NCBI GenBank assembly: GCA_027486495.1
Contig: JAIXOZ010000115.1
Location: forward strand, 1 to 64,000
From: Comamonadaceae bacterium
GTDB lineage: Bacteria; Pseudomonadota; Gammaproteobacteria; Burkholderiales; Burkholderiaceae_C
Reading direction: 5' to 3'
DNA: 64,000 bases
The notes beneath the pieces are model-generated. The model was not told where the DNA came from. It worked only from the letters and a program-made list of their open reading frames with translations, and ran no database searches. A program made the position numbers and the translations under genes. Shown piece by piece: positions 56,139 to 64,000 of the stretch (positions are counted from its first letter, which is position 1; each line of letters begins with the position of its first letter).

Positions 56139-57296
56139 ATGAATGCAACGCCCACTTACGCCGGTCTGCCGATACCGCTCGCGCCAGCCATCATCGACAC
56201 CAAGCATTTTTATCAAGCGCTGGACAATTTCGTGCGCACCTTCGCATTTCGAAGGGGCGATGAGGTGCTGGTTTTGGCCGACCCCCTGCTGGACACCCGC
56301 GTCATGGATGCGATCCACGGCCATGCCAAAGCGCGTGGCGCCACCGTTCGCCTCTACATGGAACCCAGCTCACGCGTGACTGAAATACCCGAGGACGTCA
56401 AACCCATCCTCGCACGAGCCAGTTTTGTGGTGTCCACATGGTTTTGCTCGGTGTTCGATCCTTTTTGTCTATCGTTACGCAAAAAAGGACAGCGCTGGGT
56501 CAAGATCACCTACTTCCGCAACCTTGATCTTTTGCATACCCCTCAAGCTCGTTTTCCGATCGATGTGGTGGGAGAAATCACGCGTTGCACAGCTCGGCGG
56601 TTTCCGCAAGGCGTTGCTTTCGATCTGCACTTTACCGACGAACGCGGCAGTGACTTTCGAATAGGCTTCACGCCCGAAATGCGCGACAACCAACTCAACA
56701 CGAACCGCTGGCGTGGCAAGATGACCGCCGATGAGGACGGCTGCTATGTGCACTACCTGGCTTCCCATGGCCCTAACCTTTGGGACCACAACTCCGTCAA
56801 AAACGATATGTCGGTGACCACGCGCATGAGCGGTGTCCTTTATCCGCAATGGGCCGTCGGTTTTGCCGAGCCCTTCAAGGAGCGAATCGGCGTTTTCTTT
56901 GAAGGCGAGTACATCAGTCATGTCAGCGGTGAAACCGAAGATGCCCAACTGTTGCGGGACATGCTGATCGGAGGAAGGCTGATCGAAGGGGGGGGTTGCG
57001 GCTTCAATCCCAAAGCCCCACGCCACACCATCTACCCGGCCGGCTCCAACGCTCCGGGTGCGCTGCACTTCGGAATTGATCTGGTCAAACCCGCCGATTA
57101 CATCAGGCGCACCATGCCCGACTGGGAGGAGCCCCCCATTCATGTGGACTTGGTGATTCTGGATGCCACGGTCACTGCTGGCGACAACCGACTGATCGAC
57201 AAGGGGTTCTTGTGCGCACTGCGGGATCCGGAAGTGATTGCCATGGCCCAAAACTACGGCGACCCCATCGAGTTGCTGGAGGCCGTTGTCTTTTAA
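56139..57296 (+). CDS. Uncharacterised protein, possibly aminopeptidase T (M29)/NicX-like fold
   Basis: A 385-residue cytoplasmic protein starting MNATPTYAGLPIPLAPAIID. The N-terminal half has DEVLVLADPLLDTRVMDAIHGHAKARGATVRLYMEP and a segment DVVGEITRCTARRFPQG; the C-terminal half has GVFFEGEYISHVSGE, GGGCGFNPKAPRHTIYPAGSNAPGALHFGIDL and PPIHVDLVILDATVTAG, with several His, Asp and Glu that could bind metal. The layout reminds me of the M29 aminopeptidase/2,5-dihydroxypyridine dioxygenase (NicX) fold, but this is a weak impression. It follows a Bug receptor gene, so its substrate is probably the ligand of that receptor or a product. Confidence 0.4.
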   Translation: MNATPTYAGLPIPLAPAIIDTKHFYQALDNFVRTFAFRRGDEVLVLADPLLDTRVMDAIHGHAKARGATVRLYMEPSSRVTEIPEDVKPILARASFVVSTWFCSVFDPFCLSLRKKGQRWVKITYFRNLDLLHTPQARFPIDVVGEITRCTARRFPQGVAFDLHFTDERGSDFRIGFTPEMRDNQLNTNRWRGKMTADEDGCYVHYLASHGPNLWDHNSVKNDMSVTTRMSGVLYPQWAVGFAEPFKERIGVFFEGEYISHVSGETEDAQLLRDMLIGGRLIEGGGCGFNPKAPRHTIYPAGSNAPGALHFGIDLVKPADYIRRTMPDWEEPPIHVDLVILDATVTAGDNRLIDKGFLCALRDPEVIAMAQNYGDPIELLEAVVF

Positions 57297-57321
57297 GACT
57301 CAGAACCCAAAAGCCATCGCT

Positions 57322-58191
57322 TCAGCGCGTCAACCAACGCCGCGCCGCAAAGCTCAGCGCATCCACACAAGCCACCATCAGCAGCATGGCTGCCAAAATG
57401 GTGGCCGTCTTGTTCATGTGGAACAGCCCCATGTGGAAGGACAGCAGCTGCCCCAAACCACCCGCGCCCACCACGCCCAACACGGCGGCGGCTCGGATGT
57501 TGTTTTCCCAGCGGTACAGCGTGTAACTCATGAGCTGCGGCAAAACCTGCGGCAAGGTGGCGTAAAAGAACACACGCAGTGGCCCCACACCTTGGGTGCG
57601 CAAGGCGTCGCCGGGACCAGTGGGCACGTTTTCCATCGCCTCGGCAAACAGGCGCCCCAACACGCCGCTGGTGTGCAGCGCCAGCGCCAAGGTGCCCGCC
57701 ATGGGGCCCAAGCCTGCAGAGATCAGCAGCAACGCGGCCCACACCAGTTCAGGAATCGCGCGCAGGGCATTGAGCACCCAGCGCGTGGGGCTGCGCAGCC
57801 AAGCGGGGTCTTGGGCGGACATGCGGCTGGCGGGCACGGCCAGCGCCAGGCCCAGCGCCGCCGCCATGACCGTACCCAATGCGGACATGGCCAGGGTTTC
57901 CCAAGCGGCCCAAGCGACTTTGTCCACAAACACGGGTGAGAGATCGGGCGGGAAAAATTCCGCCACAAAGCGGCCCATGCTGCGCGCTGCTTCCATCGAT
58001 GCAAAGGCGGCCCAATCCAGGTCGAGCGAGACAAAACTGGCCACCACCAACACCAGCAAAGCGGCCGTGAACCAGCAAGCGCGGCAACGCGCATCAAACA
58101 GGGGCGGCGGCAATTTCCAGGGCGGGTTGGCCGCTTCTGGGGCAAAGGCCTGGGCCACAGGCGCGGCGTCGGGTGTCGAGGTGGGCTTCAT
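57322..58191 (-). CDS. phnE: PhnE-type ABC transporter permease (second)
   Basis: A 289-residue permease with six helices and the ABC permease loop (SYTLYRWENNIRAAAVLGVVGAGGLGQLLSFHMGLF), the PhnE signature. The start at 58191 overlaps the stop of the first permease gene as ATGA; a longer frame running to 58962 is a shadow of that gene. With the first permease it forms the membrane channel of a phosphonate/phosphite-type importer. Confidence 0.92.
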   Translation of the reverse strand: MKPTSTPDAAPVAQAFAPEAANPPWKLPPPLFDARCRACWFTAALLVLVVASFVSLDLDWAAFASMEAARSMGRFVAEFFPPDLSPVFVDKVAWAAWETLAMSALGTVMAAALGLALAVPASRMSAQDPAWLRSPTRWVLNALRAIPELVWAALLLISAGLGPMAGTLALALHTSGVLGRLFAEAMENVPTGPGDALRTQGVGPLRVFFYATLPQVLPQLMSYTLYRWENNIRAAAVLGVVGAGGLGQLLSFHMGLFHMNKTATILAAMLLMVACVDALSFAARRWLTR

Positions 58192-59072
58192 GCCAAAGCC
58201 TTTCGCAGCCAGGCGCTCACGCGGTCGGCCAGCGCCACCAGCGCAATGAACACCAACAGCAAGGTGGCCACTTCGCCGCCATTGAACATCTTCATCGAGT
58301 TGTCCAGTTGCTGGCCCAGGCCACCTGCGCCCACAAAGCCCAGCACCACCGAGGAGCGGATAGCACATTCCCATCGGTACACCGTGTAAGACGCCAGCTC
58401 GGCCGCGTGGCTGGGCAGCAACGCATAAACAAAAGCCTGCAGGCGGCCACTGCCGTTGCGCATCAGGGTTTGGGTGGCGTGGCTTTCGCCGCTTTCTAAA
58501 ATCTCGGCGTACACCTTGCCCAGCATGCCGCCATAGGTCAGCGCAATCGCCAGCACGCCCGCCGTGGGGCCCAGGCCCACCACGCGCACAAACACCAGCG
58601 CCCACACCAGCTCGGGCACGCTGCGCAGCACGATCAATGTGGCCCGCACGCACCAACGCACCACAGCAGGCCAGCGGTCCATGCGGCCCGTCAAGGCCGA
58701 GAGCGACAGCACGCGTGTGGCCATCAGGCTCAAGGGCACGGCCAGCACCAGCGCCAGCGTGACACCCGCCGTGGCCATGGCCACAGTGCGCCAGGTTTCG
58801 CGCACCACCATGTTCATGAATTCGGCGTGGTGCACCAGCGGCCAAAAGCTGGCCACAAAGTCGGCCGTGACCTTGCGGTTTTCGGGCGCCCACAACACCC
58901 AGGGGCGGAACTCGGTGGCCACACACAGCGGCCACAGCAGGACCAGCGCCAGGCTCAGCCAAAACACCCGAGACAAAAACGCAGGGTCTCGCGCAGGTGC
59001 AGCCGGGCGCGAACTGGGCGGTGGCAGCCCAGGAGGCTGCACATCGGGCATTCGAGAAACGGTGACTGACAT
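58188..59072 (-). CDS. phnE: PhnE-type ABC transporter permease (first)
   Basis: A 294-residue permease. Its proline-rich N terminus (residues 8-30) precedes the first helix LVLLWPLCVATEF. The coupling loop SYTVYRWECAIRSSVVLGFVGAGGLGQQLDNSMKMFNGGEVATLL matches the PhnE class and the helix before it (RSVPELVWALVFVRVVGLGPTAGVLAIAL) does too. It is similar to the following permease, consistent with a heterodimeric channel made by duplication. Confidence 0.92.
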   Translation of the reverse strand: MSVTVSRMPDVQPPGLPPPSSRPAAPARDPAFLSRVFWLSLALVLLWPLCVATEFRPWVLWAPENRKVTADFVASFWPLVHHAEFMNMVVRETWRTVAMATAGVTLALVLAVPLSLMATRVLSLSALTGRMDRWPAVVRWCVRATLIVLRSVPELVWALVFVRVVGLGPTAGVLAIALTYGGMLGKVYAEILESGESHATQTLMRNGSGRLQAFVYALLPSHAAELASYTVYRWECAIRSSVVLGFVGAGGLGQQLDNSMKMFNGGEVATLLLVFIALVALADRVSAWLRKALA

Positions 59073-59120
59073 GTCGCGTGTATGAAGGGTCAGGGATCTG
59101 AGGTCAGGTCGCAGTCCGCA

Positions 59121-59957
59121 TCAGCGGCAGTGCATCACGGCCGGCGCAGTCGCTGCCGGGGCTGGCTCGTCCACCCTGATCGTCGCTTGGCCGTGCAGCT
59201 CGTGTTCGTGCTGGTCGTAAAGGTGGGCCAGGTGCGCGCGGCTGACTTGTGCTGACGGCAAGTCAAACACCAACTGCCCGTCGCGCAAGCCGACGATGCG
59301 CGGGAAATGCGCCAAAGCCATGTCCACCTGGTGCAAGGTGGCCACCAGCGTCACTTGGCGTTCGGCGGCCAAGCCCACCAAAGCCGTCATGGCCATGCGT
59401 GCGCGCATCGGGTCAAGCGCCGACAGCGGCTCGTCGATCAGCCACAGGCTGGCCGGGGCCAACAAGGCGCGGGCCAAGCCCACGCGCTGACGCTCACCGC
59501 CCGACAAGCGGTCGACCCGCTCGAACAATTTGTCACCCAAATCAAAGTGCGCCAGCGCTTCATAAGCCGCCGGGATGTCGGTGGGGTAAAAAAGTGAGCG
59601 AAGACTCGCCCAAAAACCCAGGACCGGCAATCGCCCAGCCAGCACCGAAGTCACCACACGCTGGCGCGGCGGCAAGGGCGGCACCTGCGGAGCCAAAAAC
59701 AACTGGCCACGCAAACCACGCAAGGCGCCGGGTGATTGCGTCCAGGGGTTCACGCCCGACAACTGCAGCGCGCCCTGGGTGGGCCGCTGCGCGCAAGCCA
59801 ACACCTGCAGCAAGGTCGTCTTGCCTGCGCCCGAGGGGCCGATGATGGCCACCTGCTCGCCAGCAGCCAGTTGCAGGTTCAGGGCACGCAAAGCCGCAGC
59901 CGCACCAGCCAAAGCAGCCGGGTGGCGGGCCTCAAGAGACTGCAGATCGATCTTCAT
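59121..59957 (-). CDS. phnC: PhnC-type ABC transporter ATP-binding protein
   Basis: A 278-residue ATPase with Walker A GPSGAGKTTLLQVL, signature LSGGERQRVGLARALL and Walker B LWLIDEPLSALDP. Its closest class is PhnC, the ATPase of phosphonate/phosphite importers. It lies 18 bases downstream of the binding protein gene and 48 bases before the permeases, giving the order phnD-phnC-phnE-phnE. Confidence 0.92.
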   Translation of the reverse strand: MKIDLQSLEARHPAALAGAAAALRALNLQLAAGEQVAIIGPSGAGKTTLLQVLACAQRPTQGALQLSGVNPWTQSPGALRGLRGQLFLAPQVPPLPPRQRVVTSVLAGRLPVLGFWASLRSLFYPTDIPAAYEALAHFDLGDKLFERVDRLSGGERQRVGLARALLAPASLWLIDEPLSALDPMRARMAMTALVGLAAERQVTLVATLHQVDMALAHFPRIVGLRDGQLVFDLPSAQVSRAHLAHLYDQHEHELHGQATIRVDEPAPAATAPAVMHCR

Positions 59958-59975
59958 GCGTGGAGCGTTATCGGA

Positions 59976-60845
59976 TCAAAGCAAGCCCAGATTGCGCGCG
60001 GCGGCTTCCAGCTCTTTGTAGTTTTCTGGCTTGGTTTCGATATACCGCGTGGCCCGGTTCAGGCGCAGGATTTCAGCGTGCTCGGGGTTGGCCGGGTTCA
60101 AGGCCAATAAGGCCGCCTTGATCTTGTTTTGCAGCACCACAGGCATGTCCGCGTGGACCGACCAGTTGTAGTTGAAGAAGGTGGGCGTGGTGAAAAATAC
60201 ATTCACGGCCTGCGTGTCCACCTTGTTTTCTGCGACAAACTTTTTCCACACCGTGATGTCCAGCGCTGCCGCATCGACCTTGCCGCTGACCACTGAGGCG
60301 ATGGTGGCATCGTGCGCGCCGCTGTAAGCGATGCGTTTGAAGTCTTTTTCAGGGTTGATCCCCGCTTGCACCAGCACGCCTCGGGGCATCGCATGCCCAG
60401 AGGTGCTGCTGGCAGAACCAAATGAGACTTGCTTGCCCTTCATGTCGGCCAGCGTCTTGATGCCTGAATCGGTTTTGGCGATGAACACCGACTGGAACCG
60501 CGTATCCTCTTCGCGCTGCGCCAAGGGCACGACTTTGTCACCCGAGCGGAGTTTGGCCTGAACGTACGTGAAGCCACCAAACCAGACCAAATCGACCTTT
60601 TTGTTCACCATCGACTCCACGGCCGCGGGGTAATCGGTCACAGGCGTGAACACCACCTTCATTCCCAACTGCTTTTCCAGGTAATTGGCCAGCGGGGTGA
60701 ATTTGCGCACCTGCTCGGTGGCCGCTTCTTCGGGGATGGTGGTCACCCGCAGCGTGGTTTGGGCTTGGGCTGCGCTCATGAGCGACAAGCCCAGCAAAGC
60801 AGCACAGGCCGAGGACATGATTTTGGAGAAGAAGGCGTGGGTCAT
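59976..60845 (-). CDS. phnD: PhnD-type substrate-binding protein
   Basis: A 289-residue exported binding protein (signal peptide up to about residue 28, AAQAQ). The oxyanion-binding loop of the PhnD class appears as SFGSASSTSGHAMPRGVLVQAG, with YPAAVESMVNKKVDLVWFGGFTYVQA and YSGAHDATIASVVSGKVDAAALD framing the pocket. Class members bind phosphonates, phosphite or similar oxyanions. No C-P lyase or phosphonatase gene is in the window; the neighbours are egtD and senA/senB, so a selenium oxyanion or other ligand should be considered. Confidence 0.9.
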   Translation of the reverse strand: MTHAFFSKIMSSACAALLGLSLMSAAQAQTTLRVTTIPEEAATEQVRKFTPLANYLEKQLGMKVVFTPVTDYPAAVESMVNKKVDLVWFGGFTYVQAKLRSGDKVVPLAQREEDTRFQSVFIAKTDSGIKTLADMKGKQVSFGSASSTSGHAMPRGVLVQAGINPEKDFKRIAYSGAHDATIASVVSGKVDAAALDITVWKKFVAENKVDTQAVNVFFTTPTFFNYNWSVHADMPVVLQNKIKAALLALNPANPEHAEILRLNRATRYIETKPENYKELEAAARNLGLL

Positions 60846-60960
60846 GTTGGCTTTTCTAAAATGGAACTTTCAAGATTACACACTGAAATCCTTGCACCCC
60901 GCGCTGCAGGGGCCAAACCTGCAAGGTCCTGTAGTTTGAGCATTGGCTTACTATCCTTTC

Positions 60961-61929
60961 ATGAACATCCCCCAATTCATCCAGCTGTACCAGCACAACG
61001 CCAGCGCTGTAGCACACGAGCTTTTGCAAGGCCTGAGCGCCCCGCAGGCCTTCACCTCCCCCAAATACCTTTACGACACACTGGGCTCGCGCCTGTTTGA
61101 GGCCATTACTGAACTGCCCGAGTACGACCTGACACGTACCGAGGCGCAACTCATGCGCTTGCACAGCGCCGACATGATCCGACATGTGCCCACAAACGCT
61201 TGCTGGATCGACCTGGGCGCGGGCAACTGCGAAAAAGCCGGGCGACTGTTGGGCCCCCTGAAAGCCGAACGCTATGTGGCGGTGGACATTTCGGTGGACT
61301 TTGTACGTCAAGCCCTGGGCAGCCTGCAGCACCAGCACCCTGGCCTGGCCATGGTGGGCCTGGGCACCGACTTCTCGGGTGGTCTGGATTTGCCAGATGT
61401 GTTGGGCCTTAACCCTGCACAAGCGCGCGTGTTGTTTTATCCGGGCTCAAGCATCGGCAACTTCACGCCCGATCAAGCCTTGGACTTTTTGCAAAGCCTG
61501 CACCGCGCTTGCGGTACGGCCATGGGCAGTGGTTTGCTGATCGGGGTGGATTTGGTCAAGGACGCGGCCGAGTTGGAAGCGGCCTACGATGACGCATTGG
61601 GCGTCACCGCCGCTTTTGACCTGAACTTGCTGCTGCACATCAACCGCTTGGTGGGCAGCGACTTTGCGCTGCGCGACTGGCGCCATTTGTCGCGCTTCAA
61701 CGCACTGGAATCGCGCGTGGAGATGCACCTGCAGGCACGCCACGCGGTCACCGTGCAATGGCCAAGCGGCGTGCGGCTTTTTGCTGCAGGCGAGACCATC
61801 CACACTGAAAATGCATACAAATGGACGGTGCCTAACTTTGAAGCCTTGCTCCACTCGGCAGGCTTTACCCAAACCCGCGTCTGGACAGATAGGGCCCAGC
61901 GCTTTGCAGTCTTTTGGGCCACGGCCTGA
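60961..61929 (+). CDS. egtD: L-histidine N-alpha-methyltransferase
   Basis: A 322-residue SAM-dependent enzyme that trimethylates histidine to hercynine, the precursor of ergothioneine and selenoneine. Conserved segments are SPKYLYDTLGSRLFEAITELPEYDLTRTEA, the SAM motif WIDLGAGNCEKAGRLL and YPGSSIGNFTPDQALDFL, plus the substrate-binding region TAAFDLNLLLHINRLVGSDF. The ATG at 60961 is preferred; an upstream start at 60943 adds six residues. It faces senA and converges on it with a 49-base gap. Confidence 0.95.
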   Translation: MNIPQFIQLYQHNASAVAHELLQGLSAPQAFTSPKYLYDTLGSRLFEAITELPEYDLTRTEAQLMRLHSADMIRHVPTNACWIDLGAGNCEKAGRLLGPLKAERYVAVDISVDFVRQALGSLQHQHPGLAMVGLGTDFSGGLDLPDVLGLNPAQARVLFYPGSSIGNFTPDQALDFLQSLHRACGTAMGSGLLIGVDLVKDAAELEAAYDDALGVTAAFDLNLLLHINRLVGSDFALRDWRHLSRFNALESRVEMHLQARHAVTVQWPSGVRLFAAGETIHTENAYKWTVPNFEALLHSAGFTQTRVWTDRAQRFAVFWATA

Positions 61930-61978
61930 TGAGGCAGTGCTTGGCGTGGTCAGGGATGTCTCTTTCGCCGACAAACTG

Positions 61979-63157
61979 CTAAAGCGACACTGACCGGAAA
62001 CCCGCAAAAATATCGCGCCGCTGGGGCACAAAGAAGTTGCGATACCGCACATCCACCACATGCGCCGAGGTCGCAGCGCAGGCCCCACGCAGCACGCGGT
62101 GGTGGTACCACCAAGGCTCTGAATAATCGCGGTAGGGATGCGCCTCAAAACCCGGATAAGGCGCAAAGTCGCTGGCCGTCCACTCCCAGACTTGGCCCCA
62201 CGCAAAGCCGAGCTGCTGCGCCGCGCACGCCCATTCGGCCTCTGTGGGCAAGCGCCTGTTAGCCCATTGGCACCAAGCCTGGGCATCGAGCGCATTCAGG
62301 TGCACCGCCGGGGCCTGCAGATCCAGCGCCTTCCATTGACCAAAACGCTGCGCTTGCCACACCCCTTGCGAACATCGCACATGTGGGGGCAAAGCGTGGC
62401 CGGTGGCATTTACAAAAGGCAGGTAACGCGCCCAGGTCACGGCGGCTGCATCGATCTCGAAGGCGGCCAGCACCTGCGGATGGGCCTGCCTCTCGTTGTC
62501 AAAAACGAAGCCTGGCCCCTGATGCCCCAGCGTGTAAGCCTGCTCAGGCAACAAGATGCCCCCGGAGCAACCCACGGGCTTTTCTTGCGCAACTGCAGCC
62601 CCGCTCGCGGGCTCACGCCAGCACAAGGCAGGCGGCAGCTCCAAGCCCAGGTCTTGGGCCATGTAGACCGCAGCTTCGTTGTGCATGTCTTCGTGCTGCA
62701 GCACCAAGCGCCAAAAATACAGGTGTTCGTCGCTCTCACCCTGACCGTCAGCCTCGACCGCTTGCAGCTGCTCCAGGCTGCGCTCTAAAACCTGCGCCAA
62801 ATAGGCTTGTGTTCCGGCCAAATTGGGCAAAGGCAGCGCCCAGCGGCTGTCGTGCGCGACTTCGCTGGAGTTGTAGAGCGCATCGGCATCGGGCAACAGC
62901 GAGGCGTCAAAGTCAGCGCCGCTGCTGGCACTGCGGGTGCCCAGGTGGCGCTGGCGGTTGCGCACCGTCCACCACTCCTGAAACCAGGCGATATGGCCCC
63001 ACTCCCAAAGCGGTGGGTTCATGCCCGGCAAGGGCGGCACCGACAGATCGGGCATGGCGTTTTGCCAGGCCTGCATCAAGCCCAAGGTGCGCTTGCGGGT
63101 GCGTTGCAAGGCCTGGGCCAATTGCGCCGCACTGGCCGTGCGCGCAGCGCTGTGCAC
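61979..63157 (-). CDS. senA: Selenoneine synthase (EgtB-like non-heme iron enzyme)
   Basis: An EgtB-type protein of about 392 residues: N-terminal DinB-like domain with iron ligands H55 (WEWGHIAWFQEWW), H155 and H159 (LQHEDMH), then a C-terminal FGE-sulfatase domain (LPTEAEWACAAQQLG, WEWTASDFAPYPGFE, RVLRGACAAT, YRNFFVPQRRDIFAGFRSV). EgtB makes the ergothioneine sulfoxide; the adjacent SenB-type gene and egtD point to the SenA branch, which joins a selenosugar to hercynine. Start is uncertain: GTG 63157 gives the usual N-terminal length, while ATG 63289 would add 44 residues and leave 13 bases to senB. Confidence 0.82.
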   Translation of the reverse strand: MHSAARTASAAQLAQALQRTRKRTLGLMQAWQNAMPDLSVPPLPGMNPPLWEWGHIAWFQEWWTVRNRQRHLGTRSASSGADFDASLLPDADALYNSSEVAHDSRWALPLPNLAGTQAYLAQVLERSLEQLQAVEADGQGESDEHLYFWRLVLQHEDMHNEAAVYMAQDLGLELPPALCWREPASGAAVAQEKPVGCSGGILLPEQAYTLGHQGPGFVFDNERQAHPQVLAAFEIDAAAVTWARYLPFVNATGHALPPHVRCSQGVWQAQRFGQWKALDLQAPAVHLNALDAQAWCQWANRRLPTEAEWACAAQQLGFAWGQVWEWTASDFAPYPGFEAHPYRDYSEPWWYHHRVLRGACAATSAHVVDVRYRNFFVPQRRDIFAGFRSVSL

Positions 63158-63302
63158 AGGCCCCAGGCAGCCAACAAAAGCTCTGTCAAACACGCCCCCC
63201 GAAGAAGGGCCCAAAAAAACACTTGAAAACACGCTCAAAGATGGGCTTGGGGTAGCCTGCCTTGCCCCCGCCGAAGTACTGCCATTCATGTATAAACCGT
63301 CC

Positions 63303-64000
63303 ATGCAAAAACTTCGTGTAGTGATTGTCAGCCCTGCCTTGGCCGACGCCAACAACGGCAACTGGCAAACGGCGCGCCGCTGGAAACAGCTGTTGTCTGC
63401 GCATTCTGCCCGCATCGTGCGCCAATGGCCGGATGCATCGGCCGACCAAGACGATGTGATGCTGGCCCTGCATGCGCGGCGCTCGGCCTGTGCGGTACAA
63501 GCTTGGCATGATCGGCACGGCCAGCGCGGCCTTGGCGTCGTGCTGACGGGCACCGACTTATACCGCGACATCGCTCACGACCCACAGGCGCAACGCTCCT
63601 TGGCCCAGGCACATTCGCTGGTGGTGTTGCAAGGGCTGGGTGTGCAAAGCCTGCCCAGCGAGCACCAAGCCAAGGCCCGCGTGATCTTTCAGTCGACCGG
63701 TACGCGCCAAACCCTGCGCAAAACCACGCGCCACCTGCGCGTGGTGATGGTGGGCCACTTGCGCGACGAAAAAGACCCCCTGACCTTGATGGCCGCCGCC
63801 CGCTTGCTGCCCCCTGCCAGCGGCATCTTGATCGACCACATTGGTGCACCACTCGATGCCACACTGGGCCAGGCCGCACAGGCCACGCAGGCGCAGTGCC
63901 CACATTACCGCTGGCTGGGGGCATTACCCCACCGCCAGACGCTGCAGCATATCCAGCGCGCCCACCTGCTGGTGCACTGCAGCCGCATGGAAGGCGGCGC
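63303..64000 (+). CDS. senB: Selenosugar synthase SenB-like glycosyltransferase (partial, cut by window end)
   Basis: The first 232 codons of a GT4-type glycosyltransferase: MQKLRVVIVSPALADANNGN, WQTARRWKQLL, ADQDDVMLALHARRSACAVQ, LGVVLTGTDLYRDIAHDP, HLRVVMVGHLRDEKDPLTLM and HLLVHCSRMEGG, the last being the nucleotide-sugar site. This is the pattern of SenB proteins, which build a selenosugar from selenophosphate and UDP-N-acetylglucosamine. Divergent from senA. senC (a selD-type gene) would be expected beyond the window. Confidence 0.85.
   Translation, partial: MQKLRVVIVSPALADANNGNWQTARRWKQLLSAHSARIVRQWPDASADQDDVMLALHARRSACAVQAWHDRHGQRGLGVVLTGTDLYRDIAHDPQAQRSLAQAHSLVVLQGLGVQSLPSEHQAKARVIFQSTGTRQTLRKTTRHLRVVMVGHLRDEKDPLTLMAAARLLPPASGILIDHIGAPLDATLGQAAQATQAQCPHYRWLGALPHRQTLQHIQRAHLLVHCSRMEGG

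Noticed and set aside
57322-58962. Single 546-codon permease fusion
   Set aside because: The first 257 codons are an out-of-frame reading of the upstream PhnE gene; the real start is the ATG at 58191 that overlaps its stop.
57322-60845. Calling the ABC importer a confirmed phosphonate uptake system
   Set aside because: Class resemblance to PhnCDE is clear but no C-P lyase, phosphonatase or phosphite dehydrogenase gene is present to fix the ligand.
61979-63157. Calling the enzyme EgtB (ergothioneine)
   Set aside because: EgtB and SenA share the fold and ligands; the divergent SenB-type glycosyltransferase makes SenA the better call, although sequence alone does not exclude EgtB.

Overview
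The window reads as a chromosomal segment of a betaproteobacterium of the order Burkholderiales, most likely family Comamonadaceae (Variovorax/Rhodoferax/Limnohabitans-like). The signs are an rpsL typical of the group, three Bug-type (tripartite tricarboxylate) solute receptors, an ArgP/ArgO pair, a CoA-dependent methylmalonate-semialdehyde dehydrogenase next to its LysR regulator, a Mg-type HemB with HemJ, and a SenA/SenB pair of the kind known from Variovorax. I see no rRNA, tRNA, CRISPR array, insertion sequence or prophage.

Layout. 1-7000: rpsL, a D-Ala-D-Ala carboxypeptidase, a small minus-strand operon (VanZ-like, 2Fe-2S ferredoxin, hydrolase), hemJ facing hemB, then corA. A promoter, hairpins and an orphan terminator between hemJ and hemB look like a small RNA. 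7000-19000: housekeeping and accessory metabolism (dienelactone hydrolase, HCCA-isomerase-like, SDR plus MaoC, MarC), a frameshifted acetyltransferase coupled to a signal-peptidase-like remnant, a ParDE module, LysR/mmsA, an outer-membrane barrel, TauE, two transporters, alr. 19000-30000: phytase-like esterase, DedA, EamA, glutathione peroxidase, a HipBA module whose toxin has an in-frame stop, glcE-glcF without glcD, an orphan Mrr-type nuclease and an SMP-30 lactonase. 30000-41300: a nitrogen-responsive operon (TorF-like porin, glnK, amtB) behind a good sigma-54 promoter, comM, MFS, a thiosulfate/rhodanese unit, argP/argO.

41385-57296 is a catabolic block: a citrate-synthase-like enzyme carrying an N-terminal helix-turn-helix, three Bug receptors, a ThDP enzyme, an aldehyde dehydrogenase, a cupin, a TauE exporter, and a phthalate-dioxygenase-like set (Rieske oxygenase, PDR-type reductase, Gfo/Idh dihydrodiol-dehydrogenase-like enzyme, MarR) containing what looks like the remnant of a 4,5-dihydroxyphthalate-decarboxylase-like gene. 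GntR and MarR regulators sit beside matching palindromes. The substrate is unknown.

57322-64000 holds a PhnCDE-type ABC importer next to egtD, senA and senB (cut by the window end), i.e. the hercynine and selenoneine genes. The importer beside the selenium genes is the most interesting association in the window.
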